Shown: positions 8,520-18,780 of the stretch, one piece after another
Numbering within the stretch: the stretch's first letter is position 1
Layout: every line of letters begins with the position of its first letter
NCBI GenBank assembly: GCA_943704415.1
Contig: CALSCO010002095.1
Location: 1 to 25,332, forward strand
DNA from: Parvularia atlantis
Taxonomy: Eukaryota > Opisthokonta > Rotosphaerida
Length of the DNA stretch: 25,332 nt
Reading direction: 5' to 3'
The notes under the pieces: model-generated
Told to the model about the DNA's origin: nothing
The model's input: the letters and a program-made list of their open reading frames with translations, nothing else
The model's database searches: none
Translations under genes and position numbers: made by a program

Positions 8520-11500
8520 ATGTCCTCGGTGCCCGGGCCCAGCTTCCACTACCAGACGCTGGGCGGCAGCACGCGCGACGACGTGGACGACGCCGACGTG
8601 CACGAGCAGCAGCAGCAGCACCCGCACCGCAGCAGCAGCAGCGTCCTCCTTGCGGTCGGGCCAGGGGCGGTAGGGCTGGCAGCGTTGTCGGGATCAGCAG
8701 CAGGGCCTTCAGCAGCAGCAGCGGCAGCAGCGGCAGCGGCAGCGGCAGCGGCGCCGCGCGTCCGGCTCAACACGCTCGGGGACGCACCCGCCACTTCCGT
8801 GACGTCGCGCATGGCCGCGTCCTCGTCATCGTCGTCGGCGGCCGCCGGCACGGTGCGCCCCTTGCGCCCGCCCTTTGCCCTGCATCGTCGCCATGCCGCT
8901 GCCGCCATCTGATGCGCCCCCCGCGCGCGCACACACCAGGGCGGCACCCTCGGCGGCACGGTCGAGTACCGCGCGCTCAACGACATGCCGCGCTCGCCCG
9001 CCGCCACCGCCGCCACCGCCGGCAGCGCCGCCGGCCCCGCGCGGCGCGTCGTCTCGTTCGACTACAGCGCCGTGTCGCCGGCCGAGGACAGCGACCGCGG
9101 CGGCGCTGACGTGCGCGCGCGGGCGCGTGACCCACACGGGCCATTCTCACGCCCCGTTTCAGGACGTCGTGTCGCCCTCGGACGACCTGCTGCGCCGGCG
9201 CGCGCGCACGCACTCGTTCCACGCGCTCGTCCCGTCAGACCCCGTCGTACGCGCGTGCGCCGGCGCACACCCTCGGCTGACCTGCGGCGCGCCGCACACC
9301 AGCTGAGCGACGCCGAGATCGTCACCGAGGTCATCTTCGGCATCACGCCCTACCCGGAGCTGCGCACCGACACTAAGCACCACGCCGACGAGATCCACGC
9401 CTCGCCGGGGGCGCCCGGCGTCGAGAACTTTGACGACTACCGTAACCGCTGGCGCTACATCGGCAACATCGTCTACGCGGTGCTGTTTGGGTGGTGCGGC
9501 GCGCCCACATTCTGTCCGCGCGCGCGCCTCGCTCACCGCCGCGGCCCGGCCGCAGGTGGATCGCACTGCTGTACCTGCTCGTGGGCGCGCTCATGGCCGT
9601 GACCGTGGTCGGCATGCCGTACGCGCGGCTCTGCGTCAACTTCGCGTGGTACCTCATTTGGCCGTTTGGCCGCTTCGTCGAGGGCCTGGAGTCGGACAAC
9701 CTGGGCAGTGCGTGCCGGGTGCCACGGGGCGTGCGTTGCTCACGCGCGGGGCCCGCCCAGTGGTCTACGGCGACCTGGCCCAGTTCCCGCCCGGCGGGGC
9801 GCGCTGGAACGACACGGCCGGCGGCATCGTCGCGCGCTGCATCTGGCTCGTGATCTACTGCGTGACCCTCGGTGCGGATACGCGGCGCGGCTTGGTCGGC
9901 CGCCGCGCTGACGCTTGGGCCTGCCCGCAGCGCCCGCTCACCTGTTCATCTGCACCCTGTGCTGGTTCCTCGTTGGCTTTATCCCGACGTCCAAGATCCA
10001 CTACTCAATCATGAACTACATGATCAAGGTGCATGTGCGCGTAGCTCGTCTGCGTCGGCCGTGGGCTCATGCGGCTGCACGCGCATCCTTCCAGCGGCCC
10101 CTGCGCGTGCGCTGCCGCAAGGAGGGCGTGTCGCGCAACGAGTTGCTCCTGTGCACGTACAAGGCCTTCGCCAAGCACTACTTCTACGAGACGTACGACG
10201 GCATGAACATCTGCTTCGTCAACCTGCTGCCGATCGTCATCTTCTGCCTGTTTGACGGCTACGTACTCAAGGCCGGTGCGTGCGCCGTGCGCAACCGTGC
10301 GCGGCGCTCACCTTGCGCTGCGCTGACGCCTGCACGCAGTCATCCCCAACTACGCTATCACCTCGCCGTACGTGATCTTCATCACGTCGCTCCTGTCGGT
10401 CGTGCCGCTCGTTTACTACGTCGGCATGGGCGTCGCGTGCGTGTCGGCCCAGGTGCGCCCGCGCGCGTGCGCTTGAGGCCGAGCTCGCACCGGACTGAGC
10501 GGGCGCCGCGCAGTCGTCGTTTGGCGTGGCGGCCGTCGTCAACGCCACGTTCGGCAGCATCGTCGAGATCATCCTGTACATCGTCGCGATCCTGGCCAAC
10601 AAGGGCCGCATTGTGGTGCGCAGGGTGTGCACGTGCGCCCGCACGCCTGCTCACGGTCCTGCCGCAGGAGGGATCCATCATCGGCTCGCTTGTCGGCACA
10701 CTGCTATTCCTGCCTGGCCTGGCGATGATCGCGGGCGGCGTCATGTGCGTGGCTACAGCGCGAGCGTGTGACGCAGACTGAGCCGTCCGCTCGCAGAGAG
10801 AAGGAGCAACGCTTCAACGCGCGCGCAGCCGGTGTGTCGACGACGCTGCTGCTCATCTCGCTCGTGTGCTGCTTTGTGCCGTCGTTCTTCTACCGCGTCT
10901 TTGGCTTCTACGAGCTCGACTGCGCCAACGACGCCGAGGCGAGCGCGTCGAGCGGTGCGCGGTCGGCCGCTGCGTGCCCGCTCCGCCCTGACGCGGCGCA
11001 GGTGTGGCGGCCGTGAGCTTCAAGTTCTGCCACTACCAACCGATGGAGGCGAGCGAGGACCCGTTCTACAAGTCTGCCATCCTGCCGCTGATCTACGTCG
11101 TGACGGCGTCGCTGCCGATCGTGCGTGGCCCGAGAGCGCGTGGGTGCTGTGAGGTGCTGCCTCTCATGCGGCCGGCGCCGCAGACGTACATCGTCGGGCT
11201 GTGGTTCTCGCTGCGCACGCACGCTGACCGCATCTACCGACGCAAGGTGTGCGCGTGAGCGCGTGTGTGTCGACACCCGCCGCTGACGTGCGTGTGGCGC
11301 AGTCGGCGTCGGTCTCGCGCACGCACAGCGCGTCAGTGGCGGAGCCTGCGGTCAGGTGTGCAGGCAGGGATGTGCCACGGTGGCTGCGCTGACAGCGGCC
11401 GCACGCGCCGTACCGCAGGAGCGAGGTCGCCTCCGTCGAGGGCGACGGCGTGCGCCAGCGCCTCCTGCCCGAGAAGAAGAAGCGGCACCGTGACTACACG

Positions 11501-12491
11501 GACGGGCCGTACGCGGAGGACGACGAGGAGCACCAGCACCTGAACGGCGAAGAGGCGTACGGGACGGAGGAGGAGGGACACGGGCATGGTGGGCACGGCG
11601 CGCCGCCGTGGACGCGCACCAAGGCGCTGATCATCCTGATCATCTCGACTATCCTCTTTGGCCTGCTGGCGGGTGCGTCGCGCGGTGCGTGACGCGCGGT
11701 GCGTGACGCGCGGCCGCATGCGCAGAGCTGCTCGTGCAGTCGGTCGATGTCGTCATCGCCGGTACGGGCATCAGCGAGAAGTTCCTCGGCATCACGCTCT
11801 TTGCCATCGTGCGTGGTCGCGGCAGCACGCACGCGCGCGCACGCGCGCTCACACGCCGCGGCGCGGCCAGGTGCCAAGCGCGACCGAGTACGTCAACGCG
11901 ATCCTGTTTGCGATGCGCAAGAACATTGAGCTGAGGCACGGCGCCCACAGCGCGTGACGCGGAGGGGCTCACCGCGCGCCGCAGCATGGAGATCTCGAGC
12001 CAGTACACGGTGCAGGTGACGCTGCTGCAGGTGCCCGTGCTCGTCATCTTCTCGCTCATCAACAACGTGTTCATGAGCGCGCCGCCGACGAGCGAGAACT
12101 CGTTCATGTGCGCGTGCCGCGCTGCTCGCCGCACGCTGCCTGACGCTGCCTGACGCGCGCACACGCGCGGTGCCAGGCTCATCTTTGCCTCATTCGACAT
12201 CATCTCGGTTTCGATTTCCTTCCTTCTCCTGTCGTACATCTACACCGACGGGCGGACGGACTACTTCAAGGTACGCGCACGGCGCAGCGTGCGCGTCTGT
12301 GCCTGGGCGCTGACGCGGCGCGGCGCGGCAGGGTTTCGTGATGACGACGGGTGCGCGCGCGCGTGTTCCGTGCCGCGTTCGTGTTGCGCCTGACGATACA
12401 TCGCGTGCACGCGCGCGCAGTCTTCCTTATTCTCATGGTCGCGTACTGGTTCGAGCCCGCGGCGGCGGCGCAACGCGGCGGCGGCGGCTGA
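8520..12491 (+). CDS. VNX1-like vacuolar monovalent cation (Ca2+)/H+ antiporter, YccF + CAX
   Basis: Twenty-two exons give 904 residues, close to yeast Vnx1. Starts: 8520, 8940, 9163, 9303, 9556, 9761, 9931, 10095, 10340, 10514, 10668, 10797, 11002, 11184, 11303, 11419, 11726, 11871, 11985, 12177, 12332, 12421. The N-terminus is disordered (Gln, Ser and Ala runs). A YccF-type segment follows at about 260-300 (VGMPYARLCVNFAWYLIWPF). The first CAX repeat is at about 479-538 (NATFGSIVEIILYIVAI, EGSIIGSLVGTLLFLPGL). A hydrophilic acidic/His loop (EDDEEHQHLNGEEAYG, GHGHGGHG) lies at about 690-740. The second repeat is at about 782 (VPSATEYVNAILFAMRKNIE, MEISSQYTVQVTLLQVP). Both key acidic residues are present. 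Many membrane helices predict vacuolar location. Family members exchange Na+/K+ or Ca2+ for protons. Intron 11936-11984 uses a GC donor. Confidence 0.92.
11936..11984 (+). other. GC-AG intron in exchanger gene
   Basis: The junction reads GAGCTGAG|GCACGGCGCC...GCCGCAG|CATGGAG. It joins NIEL to SMEIS, an uninterrupted conserved stretch of the CAX family. There is no in-phase GT alternative at the donor side. Confidence 0.85.
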
Positions 12492-12574
12492 GCTAAAGAA
12501 GGAGGACTTGTAGTGCACAAAACAGCGAAATCTGCGTGCCCGATTTGTTCGGGGGGGGGGGGGGGGNNNNNNNN

Positions 12575-12635
<61 letters not shown>

Positions 12636-13535
12636 TCTGTCTCGGGCCGGGCGGCGCGCCTAGCCGTGCCGAGCCGTGCCCCGATTGCGTTCGCCATAAA
12701 CGGTATAGATTGCTGGTGACAGAGCTGCCAGTGCCGCATCTCTGCGTGGCGCCCTCGCCATCCCTCTCGCTCGCAATCCCGTCGGCCCTGAGCCGGTCCG
12801 TGCGCGGCGCGTATGCGGCCCGTGCGCGACGCGTGTGTGGCTTGGCGGTGCCGCGGCGCCTCGCAACGGGACAATGGGCACCCGCGGGTCAATCACCCGC
12901 CAGCGGCTCTCATGGCCGGCGTGGTCCCGCACAACCACCACGCTCTCTGCCTCACCGCGTCGCGCCCCGGCGCCGGCTAGCGGAAGCGCGCGCCGCCCGC
13001 GCCGCCCGCGCCGCCCGCCACTGTCGCTCGCCTATGCGCGCAGCCCGCGCATTCGACAAGCTCCTTCTTTGCCGCGGGATGCGCGCCTGCCGTGTGGTGC
13101 CGCGCCCACGCGCCGCGCTCGTGCTGCCGCGGCCGGAGGGACGTCGCGCGGGGTGCATCGCGGCGGGCGGCAGGACCTTCATGGCGTGACGCATCGGTGA
13201 CAGGCGCGCGCCATCACGTGAGCGCCGCGGCCTGCTCGTGGGCGTGAAGCTATGATGACGGCCGAGCGCGCTTTGATGACGCGCCGTGCCATGATTGCTC
13301 AAGCTGCCGTCTCCCGCCGCGCTGCACTCGCGCGCGCGCCTCGCCTGCTCGCCGCCGCACGTGCTGTGCATCTGCCCCGCGCGTTCCCGCATTGCCTTGC
13401 CGCTGCGCAGGACAGAAACGGCTGTTTCGCTATTACGTATGATGAAGCTTCGTCAACAGTCTATTGTGCTCATCTTGCGCTGGCAACCCGCATCGCACCG
13501 CCGCCCACTGTGCGCACGCAGATGCACCGCGCGTG
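12492..13535. other. Gene-poor region with sequence gap
   Basis: About 1 kb between the exchanger stop and the homeobox start. It contains a poly-G run, eight Ns and a CT microsatellite, then GC-rich sequence without a recognisable gene. It should include the exchanger 3' end and the homeobox promoter and leader. A CGCACGCAG acceptor-like site just before the homeobox ATG (13513-13521) hints at a 5'UTR intron. Confidence 0.5.
12551..12630. repeat. Poly-G (16), 8-N gap, (CT)27 microsatellite
   Basis: Sixteen Gs (12551-12566) run into eight undetermined bases (12567-12574), then an uninterrupted CT dinucleotide repeat (12577-12630). The gap is probably an assembly or sequencing break at a hard template, so its real length is unknown. 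Confidence 0.95.
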
Positions 13536-15364
13536 ATGGACGGCCGCTCCGACCCCGGTGGAGTCTCGGACGCGGGCGGGCAGGACAGACCGGAGCGCGG
13601 CCATCAGCACGGCGGTGTGCCGCAGGAGCAGCCGCCTGTCAAGCCGCCGCCGCAGACCGACCGGCAGCCGGCCGGTGTCGACGGGCTGCCCGACGGCGAC
13701 GACGGTCAGGACGACGGCGACGAGGACGGTGAAGACAACGACGACGGCGACGGCGACGGCGACGACGACATCGCCAGCAGCCACGACGGCAGCGACCGCA
13801 CCGACGGCACCGATGGCCGCAACAGCGCCGACGACGACCGCACCCGCAGCCCGCGCCTCACCGCACGACGCGCACGGGAGCCGACGACCAGCGTGCATGC
13901 GGCACTCACGCAGCCGGCCGGTGGCACTGGCAGCCGTAATGAGCACGACCTGCGCAAGCGCACCGCGGCCCCGGCCGGCGCGAGTAAGAGCAACGGACGA
14001 CCGCGCTCCGCACCCACCAACTCGCTCTCGCCGGCGACGCGACGACCGCGCGCGACCGCGCACCAGCGCTCGGTGCTGCTCAACGTCTTTGAGCAAGTAA
14101 GCAACGGCCCCCTCAGGCTTGTCGTGCTTCCAGCTTTATTTCGGCCTGATCGCCGCGCGCCCCCTGCCCGCAGACGCCGTTCCCCTCGCTTGCCGTGCGC
14201 CTCGACCTCGCTGAGCGGCTCAAGATGACGCCACGGCAGGTGCTGTGCCGTGCGCCGCGGCCTCGCCGGTGCGCTGACGCGCGCCCACACAGGTCCAGGT
14301 ATGGTTTCAGAACTCGCGCCAGCGGAGCCAGCGCCACCGCACCGCGGCCGCCGTAGCAGCTCAGCCGATCAGCCAGGCGCATCTCGACATCGAGCTCGTC
14401 GGCCACGGTGGACGCGCTAGCGCCATGTCTGTGGCCGCCTCGCCGCGGCTGCACGGGCCGTTTGCCAGACAACACGGCAGCCAGTTTCAGCCGCGCCCGT
14501 CGCCGTTCGGCCCGCTGACCGTCGCGGGCCCGTGGGGCGTGCCACCGTCAGCGACCAGCTCCGCCGACCAGCGCTTCCAGGGCAGCGGCGGCGGGCCTGC
14601 GACGCACAACGGGGCTGGACAGCCGCGGTACCCCTCGGATGCGCAGCTCCTCTGGCAGCATCAACAACAGCAGCAACAACCATTGATGCAGCACCAGCAG
14701 CACCAGCAGCCATCGATGCAGCAGCAGCAGCAGCGCCCGCAGTACCTGCCGAGCTTCGCGGCGAGCCTGCTGCCGCTCACCATGGCCCCGCCGTCGCGTC
14801 CGCCGCCTAAGCAACTGCAGCCGCTCGCTTCGGCAGCGGCGCTGTACGAGTACCAGGGCCCCTCGCTCGTGCACTCGCAGCCGGCGCGCTCGTCGCAGTC
14901 GTCGACCGGTTGGCTGTCCGAGCCGCCGGACGACCCAGCCTCAACGGCCAAGCGTCAGCGCGTCGTGATCGGCACAACTGCGAGCGCCCCGACGCCCCGC
15001 GGCATGGCAGCAAGCGACCGGGCCGCGCAGCGCCAGTGGCGATCGACGGGCGATCTGTCGAGCGTGCCAGCGCTGTCGTTAGTGCGTGCCGTGGCTGGCG
15101 TCGTCGCAGTCGCTCACTGGCGGACGATGCGCGCAGGCAAGCGTCCAGACAGCGGCGTACGCGCACATGCGCACGCCGCCCGGACCGATCACGAGCCTCC
15201 CGACCCCGGCGGGACTGGCGGCGGGGGCGCCTGCCGGATTGGACCTGCAGCTGCCGCCGCTGCAGACGATGGCGCCTGCGGGGTCGCAGCTGCCGCCGCT
15301 GACGTCGCTCCTGCCGTTCATCATGCAGGACCGCAACGGCCCGAGCGGCACGCAGCCGCAATAG
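13536..15364 (+). CDS. Homeodomain transcription factor
   Basis: Four exons (13536-14096, 14174-14239, 14293-15081, 15137-15364) give 547 residues. The homeodomain spans about residues 169-228. It has R5, L16 and F20 (QRSVLLNVFEQ), helix 2 (LDLAERLKMT) and recognition helix RQVQVWFQNSRQRSQR with W48, F49, Q50, N51 and R53. It is typical 60-residue length with no TALE insertion. Two introns interrupt it. The N-terminus is Asp/Gly-rich (DGDGDGDDD) with many charged repeats. The C-terminal half is Gln-rich (14650-14735), Pro-rich and Ser-rich, like an activation domain, and includes a short KRQR basic patch. It is expected to be a nuclear DNA-binding regulator; targets are unknown. The ATG was chosen because it is the first in-frame ATG in the long open frame. 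Confidence 0.88.
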
Positions 15365-16873
15365 CGCGCGCTCAGGGCACGAACAACAAACAACGAAAGA
15401 GTAATATATACACGACGCAAAGAACCGTACTAGTAGGGGGCCTACGTACGCCTGAAAAAGCATTTCAAGTCTAAATTATACCTCCCCGGGCCTCATACCG
15501 GGCCGTGCGCGGCGGCGTGCGCAGGCCGGTATGAGGGCGGTACGATACCGGGTCGTATGGCGGCGGTGCAGCGCGCCGCGGCCGCACCCGGTATGACCCG
15601 GTATGAGCGCGGCACGGCCCGCCGCGTGCGCAGGCGCGCTGGCTTTCGTGTGCAGCTGTGGGAAGCTGTTCAGGTGTTCTTGTTTTGGTGCCGGCGGTTG
15701 CGGCCGTCGACGGTACCGTGCGCTGGCCTCGTTGCCGCCTGGGTAGGGTGCGCGGTGGCCGTTATTTTTCACGCCGGTTTGCGCGCCAAAACCGCGCTCA
15801 TTTTTCTCCTGCACGCTTTCGGCGCGCGCACGCGACGGCGACCCTGCCAGCTTTTCTCACTCTGCGCGGTGCGCAGCAGACGTTGCCAGGCGTCCGGAGT
15901 GCCTGCCACGCGGCCGCAAACCCCGCGAGCGCTCGATCCGCGTGCGCTAGGCAGCGGAATCGAAAGCAGGTAACGGCGAGCGATTCCTGGCCTGACCGTT
16001 TCCGTTTTTTTTGTGCTCATTTTTGCGGCGCATACGGCTCACAGGTCATTCCTCTCAAGCTTTTCAAGACTGCTGCACACCGCCGCGTGCGCCACGCCGG
16101 CAAGCGCGCGATGACCGTGATTCTCTCGCGATCCTGGTGTGTGCGCGCTTTTCTTGCCTGCATTCCCTCATTCTCACCCAATAACATTGACGGCGCGTGT
16201 AGCCTATGGCCTGCACTCAGCTTTTGGGTGTGCTGGTCATGTCGGCACGGCCGCAGCGGGCGCCGAGGATGATCACGTGTATGATGACAGCAAGGTACGC
16301 ACCCGGTATGGCCCACTGTGCTGCCGGCTGACCTTCTTGAGGCCCTCAGAGTGTGCCGTCCTCATTTCGCACCAACGTTACCAGCTGCATCGCTTCATGG
16401 AGGCTATCTGTTTTTATGTCGGACTGCGCGAGGTCGTCCAACTTTGGTGTGAGCTTTTCGCCGGCTGCTCGTCCTTCAAGTTCTTTTGTCGGAGCTGTCC
16501 CGTCGGTGTTGACTTGGCGTCGGGCTTGCCGGCAGGGTTCTCTGCCGTTCGCTACTTGATGGAATCGCCTGCATCTTTGTGCGTGAGCAGCTGCACGATC
16601 ATCGTTTTCTTTTGTTTGGTGCTCATGTTGCACGCAAACTAGACGGCCGGGCGAGCGTTTTTTCTCTGACGTCTGAATCGGTTTGATAGTTTGCGTTCCA
16701 GCTGGCAAGCAGACTGCGGACAACTGGAACTCACTGACATTTGGAAAGAAGTGCAAAACTGAAAGATAAAGACGCGAGGAGATTAATTAGGCTGGGACAA
16801 TGACATGCGGAGGTGACGAGAGGAACAGAATGGAGACGCGACGAGAAGATCAGGCCGGGCAGGGAGTTGCATT
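15365..16873. other. Lower-GC gene-poor region
   Basis: About 1.5 kb with visibly lower GC than the rest, most clearly after 15650. It starts with the homeobox 3' end, then a cluster of CCGGTATGAG motifs, then mixed sequence. Open frames on both strands (for example 16346-16756 minus) lack any motif I know. A 24-codon minus frame, 16552-16626 (MSTKQKKTMIVQLLTHKDAG), has a non-random look and could be a small exon. I cannot support it as a gene. Confidence 0.5.
15492..15607. repeat. CCGGTATGAG motif cluster with potential hairpin
   Basis: Perfect CTCATACCGG at 15492-15501 and CCGGTATGAG at 15526-15535 form an inverted pair able to make a hairpin. Another CCGGTATGAG lies at 15598-15607. Partial copies are ATACCGG at 15545-15551 and CCGGTAT at 15588-15594, with one more at 16303-16309. 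The cluster is 130-245 bp after the homeobox stop codon. Confidence 0.8.
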
Positions 16874-17617
16874 TTATTTTAGGCTTGCGGCGCAGCGGAG
16901 ACGAATGCCGACCGTGTCAATAACTGCATTTGCGCGCATGTGTGGCGTGCGCGTGGCGAGCGTATGCTCAAGCCACGCACACGCGAACGCGCCGCAAGAG
17001 TGGCCGTCGCGTTGCGTCGGGCCGTTGGCCGTGGCGGGCGGGCTGCGGGTCGGGGTCGCGGCCGGCGGCGCGAGCTTGCGCACGAGCGCGCCGAGCCGCT
17101 CGTGGACGGTGTTGGCAAACGCCCGGTTGGGCGACGAATCGTACACGTGCACCGTCGGTTTGGCGGTGCCCAGATCGATAACGAAGCCCATCCAATGCGT
17201 TCCGCCAGCACCGGGGACCGCGCTGTTTATGATGCCCAGCACCGATGTCTTGGCCGTCAGGACGACCGCACGGTGGCCGCGCTCGATCAACTGAATCTGC
17301 AGTGGTGACATGACCGCGATGTCGTCTGCGCGCGGCGGCGGCGGCTCAGCCTCGCGAATGGCCGAGCATGCAGCTTTAATCGGCGCACCGTTGGGCGCGA
17401 GCGTGTGGAGGAACGCCTCGATGGCCTCCTCGCGCATCCACTGGCCTACGAGCGCACTTTGAAGCACGACTCCTTGAACGACCGCAGCAGCAGCTCCGTC
17501 GCGAGCGATCTTGCGGTTGAAGATCAACAGAGCCGTCGTTGCTGCGTCCTCGTGGTCGAGCTGGCCAAACTTGATCGCCACATGCTGCGCTTTCGCAGGT
17601 CGATCAGCAGCACGATG
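16874..17617 (-). CDS. Ulp1-like (C48) cysteine protease, 5' end unresolved
   Basis: This frame encodes a Ulp1/SENP-type catalytic domain. Counting from the GTG codon at 17581, His129 (GTHWMGFVIDL), Asp148 (HVYDSSPN), Gln190 (NGPTQRDGHSCG) and Cys196 form the expected catalytic set in the right order. The family cleaves SUMO or related modifiers, and such domains are also common in genes carried by mobile elements. No in-frame ATG precedes the domain after the last upstream stop (17618-17620), so an upstream exon is required. Coding-like sequence in another frame (VELLDQLRFAQLAEFPPIPF, about 17620-17710) may belong to it, but I could not place a junction. It ends with a TAA overlapped by an AATAAA-like signal. 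Local GC is lower than elsewhere. Host deSUMOylase or element-borne protease are both possible. Confidence 0.7.
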   Translation of the reverse strand, partial: HRAADRPAKAQHVAIKFGQLDHEDAATTALLIFNRKIARDGAAAAVVQGVVLQSALVGQWMREEAIEAFLHTLAPNGAPIKAACSAIREAEPPPPRADDIAVMSPLQIQLIERGHRAVVLTAKTSVLGIINSAVPGAGGTHWMGFVIDLGTAKPTVHVYDSSPNRAFANTVHERLGALVRKLAPPAATPTRSPPATANGPTQRDGHSCGAFACAWLEHTLATRTPHMRANAVIDTVGIRLRCAASLK

Positions 17618-18090
17618 TCAGTGAACGGGATGGGCGGGAACTCGGCGAGTTGCGCGAAGCGCAGTTGGTCGAGCAGCTCGACCTCAGGCTTGCGCTCGCA
17701 AGACGCGACGCCATTTGTTGAGGCCGCCCGTGCAGCTGTCGTGCAGAGCGCGGCCGGGTGATCAAGGCCGGCATCTCGCAGTCGCCGTCGCGGCGGCGTG
17801 GACAAGCATCCCGTCGTCGGAGGCGCTGCTCGCAGCCCGTGCGATGACCACGCGCGCCGTTGAACAAGCCATGGCCGGGCTTTCAAGGACGAGATGGCGA
17901 GGTCCGCGTCAGGCTTGTGCCGATCGACTTTCGACCGGCGAATTTCGCGGATGGCCACGTGGCTCGAGGACGCGGTGCTGTTCGCACTGCCGCGGTGCGC
18001 GACGCGTGTGGTGCCCGGCCGTGTGCGCGCCGCGACTGAATGACGCGCGCACGCCCCCGCAGCAGCCCGCGCGAGCGCCGCGCGTCGACT
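17618..18090. other. Unassigned interval between protease and small serine protein
   Basis: Divergent interval. On the minus strand it probably holds at least one upstream exon of the protease gene: coding-like phrases such as VELLDQLRFAQLAEFPPIPF and HVAIREIRRSKVDRHKPDAD are open here. The remainder should hold the promoters. No RNA gene or repeat is seen. Confidence 0.4.
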
Positions 18091-18652
18091 ATGAGCGCGT
18101 GCTCCGGGTGCGAGTCGCCCAGCACGCTCTCGCGCGCGCCCTCGTGCCCCGCCTCGCCTCGTGCGGGCGGCGGCGCCCGCGGTGGCGGCCTCCTCGGCGC
18201 GCTCGAGGACGACGGCGAGCTCGCGTACGTGCGGCAACAGCTGGCGCGCCTCTCGAACCGCCGCGCGTCGGTGCCGAGCGAGGGCGCGGACGAGCGCGTG
18301 GCGACGGCCGCGCGCGTGCCACGTGTCGCACGTCGACGTGAGGACGTTGTCGGGCCGCGCGACCCGGCCGCCGTCGCCTCGGTCGCCGAGAAGCGCCGGT
18401 GCTCGAGCCCCGGGCTGACCGTGCGGGCTATGGGCGGCGAGGACGGCGAAGGGGACGACGGCACGTGCGCGGAGGCACTCCAGCCGACGATGCGGCGGCG
18501 CGGCGCCATCTGCCTCGAGCGGTGCGCGCGACACGTGCGCAGCGCGTTGTCGACGGCTGACACGCTCGTACGCGCGCAGGCCGAACGAGCACATGCTGCA
18601 GGCACAGCAGTATCACCTCGCGCGGCTCAAGCGGCAGCGCGTGGCCGGGTGA
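18091..18652 (+). CDS. Small serine/arginine-containing hypothetical protein
   Basis: Two exons (18091-18521 and 18580-18652; intron 18522-18579 with GTGCG donor, CTGAC branch site and GCGCAG acceptor) give 167 residues. I do not recognise the family. The start MSACSGCESPSTLSRAPSCP is Ser/Cys-rich. A helical stretch LEDDGELAYVRQQLARLSN leads into RRASVPS, a good PKA-type phosphorylation consensus at Ser60. A second basic-Ser site is KRRCSSP. The end, NEHMLQAQQYHLARLKRQRV, looks like a short coiled coil with a basic tail. The last exon has much better protein character in this frame than any other, which is the main support. The upstream end could be longer. Confidence 0.55.
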
Positions 18653-18780
18653 CAGCCTGCAACGGCGCGAACGATAGCAGCAGGCAGCAGTAGCGAGGGA
18701 GGCAGCACGTGTATCCGCACATGACACAGAAGGTTCTGACACACCACCGTGCAACAAGAAAAGGCGCAGTGCACCGGCCA
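18653..18780. other. Convergent 3' intergenic spacer
   Basis: 128 bases between the stop of the small serine protein (+) and the PLC stop (-). It contains CAACAAGAAAAGG and AGCAGCAGGCAGCAG stretches. No clear poly-A signal is seen. Confidence 0.5.

Noticed and set aside
7410-9109. Two ~500-codon overlapping plus-strand open frames upstream of the exchanger
   Set aside because: High GC makes stops rare. The products are Arg/Ala/Pro-rich without motifs, and they run across profilin antisense and promoter repeats. Only the part after 8520 in one frame is real.
13464-14096. Minus-strand frame opposite the homeobox N-terminus
   Set aside because: Val/Ala-rich shadow of the Asp/Gly-rich coding strand, with no motif.
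16552-16626. 24-codon minus frame MSTKQKKTMIVQLLTHKDAG...
   Set aside because: Plausible amino-acid use but too short, with no supported splice partner, so not called as a gene.
16139-16642. Plus-strand 167-codon frame in the low-GC region
   Set aside because: Cys/Phe/Leu-rich composition typical of antisense or noncoding sequence, with no family signature and no matching neighbours.
16874-17720. Calling the protease part of a large virus-like element
   Set aside because: No polymerase, integrase, capsid gene or terminal repeat is visible in the window, so only an open possibility of mobile origin is stated.
17524-18594. 356-codon minus frame spanning the small serine protein
   Set aside because: Only its 3' portion looks coding. 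The 5' portion is Arg/Ala noise opposite a better plus-strand gene with a phase-matched intron.
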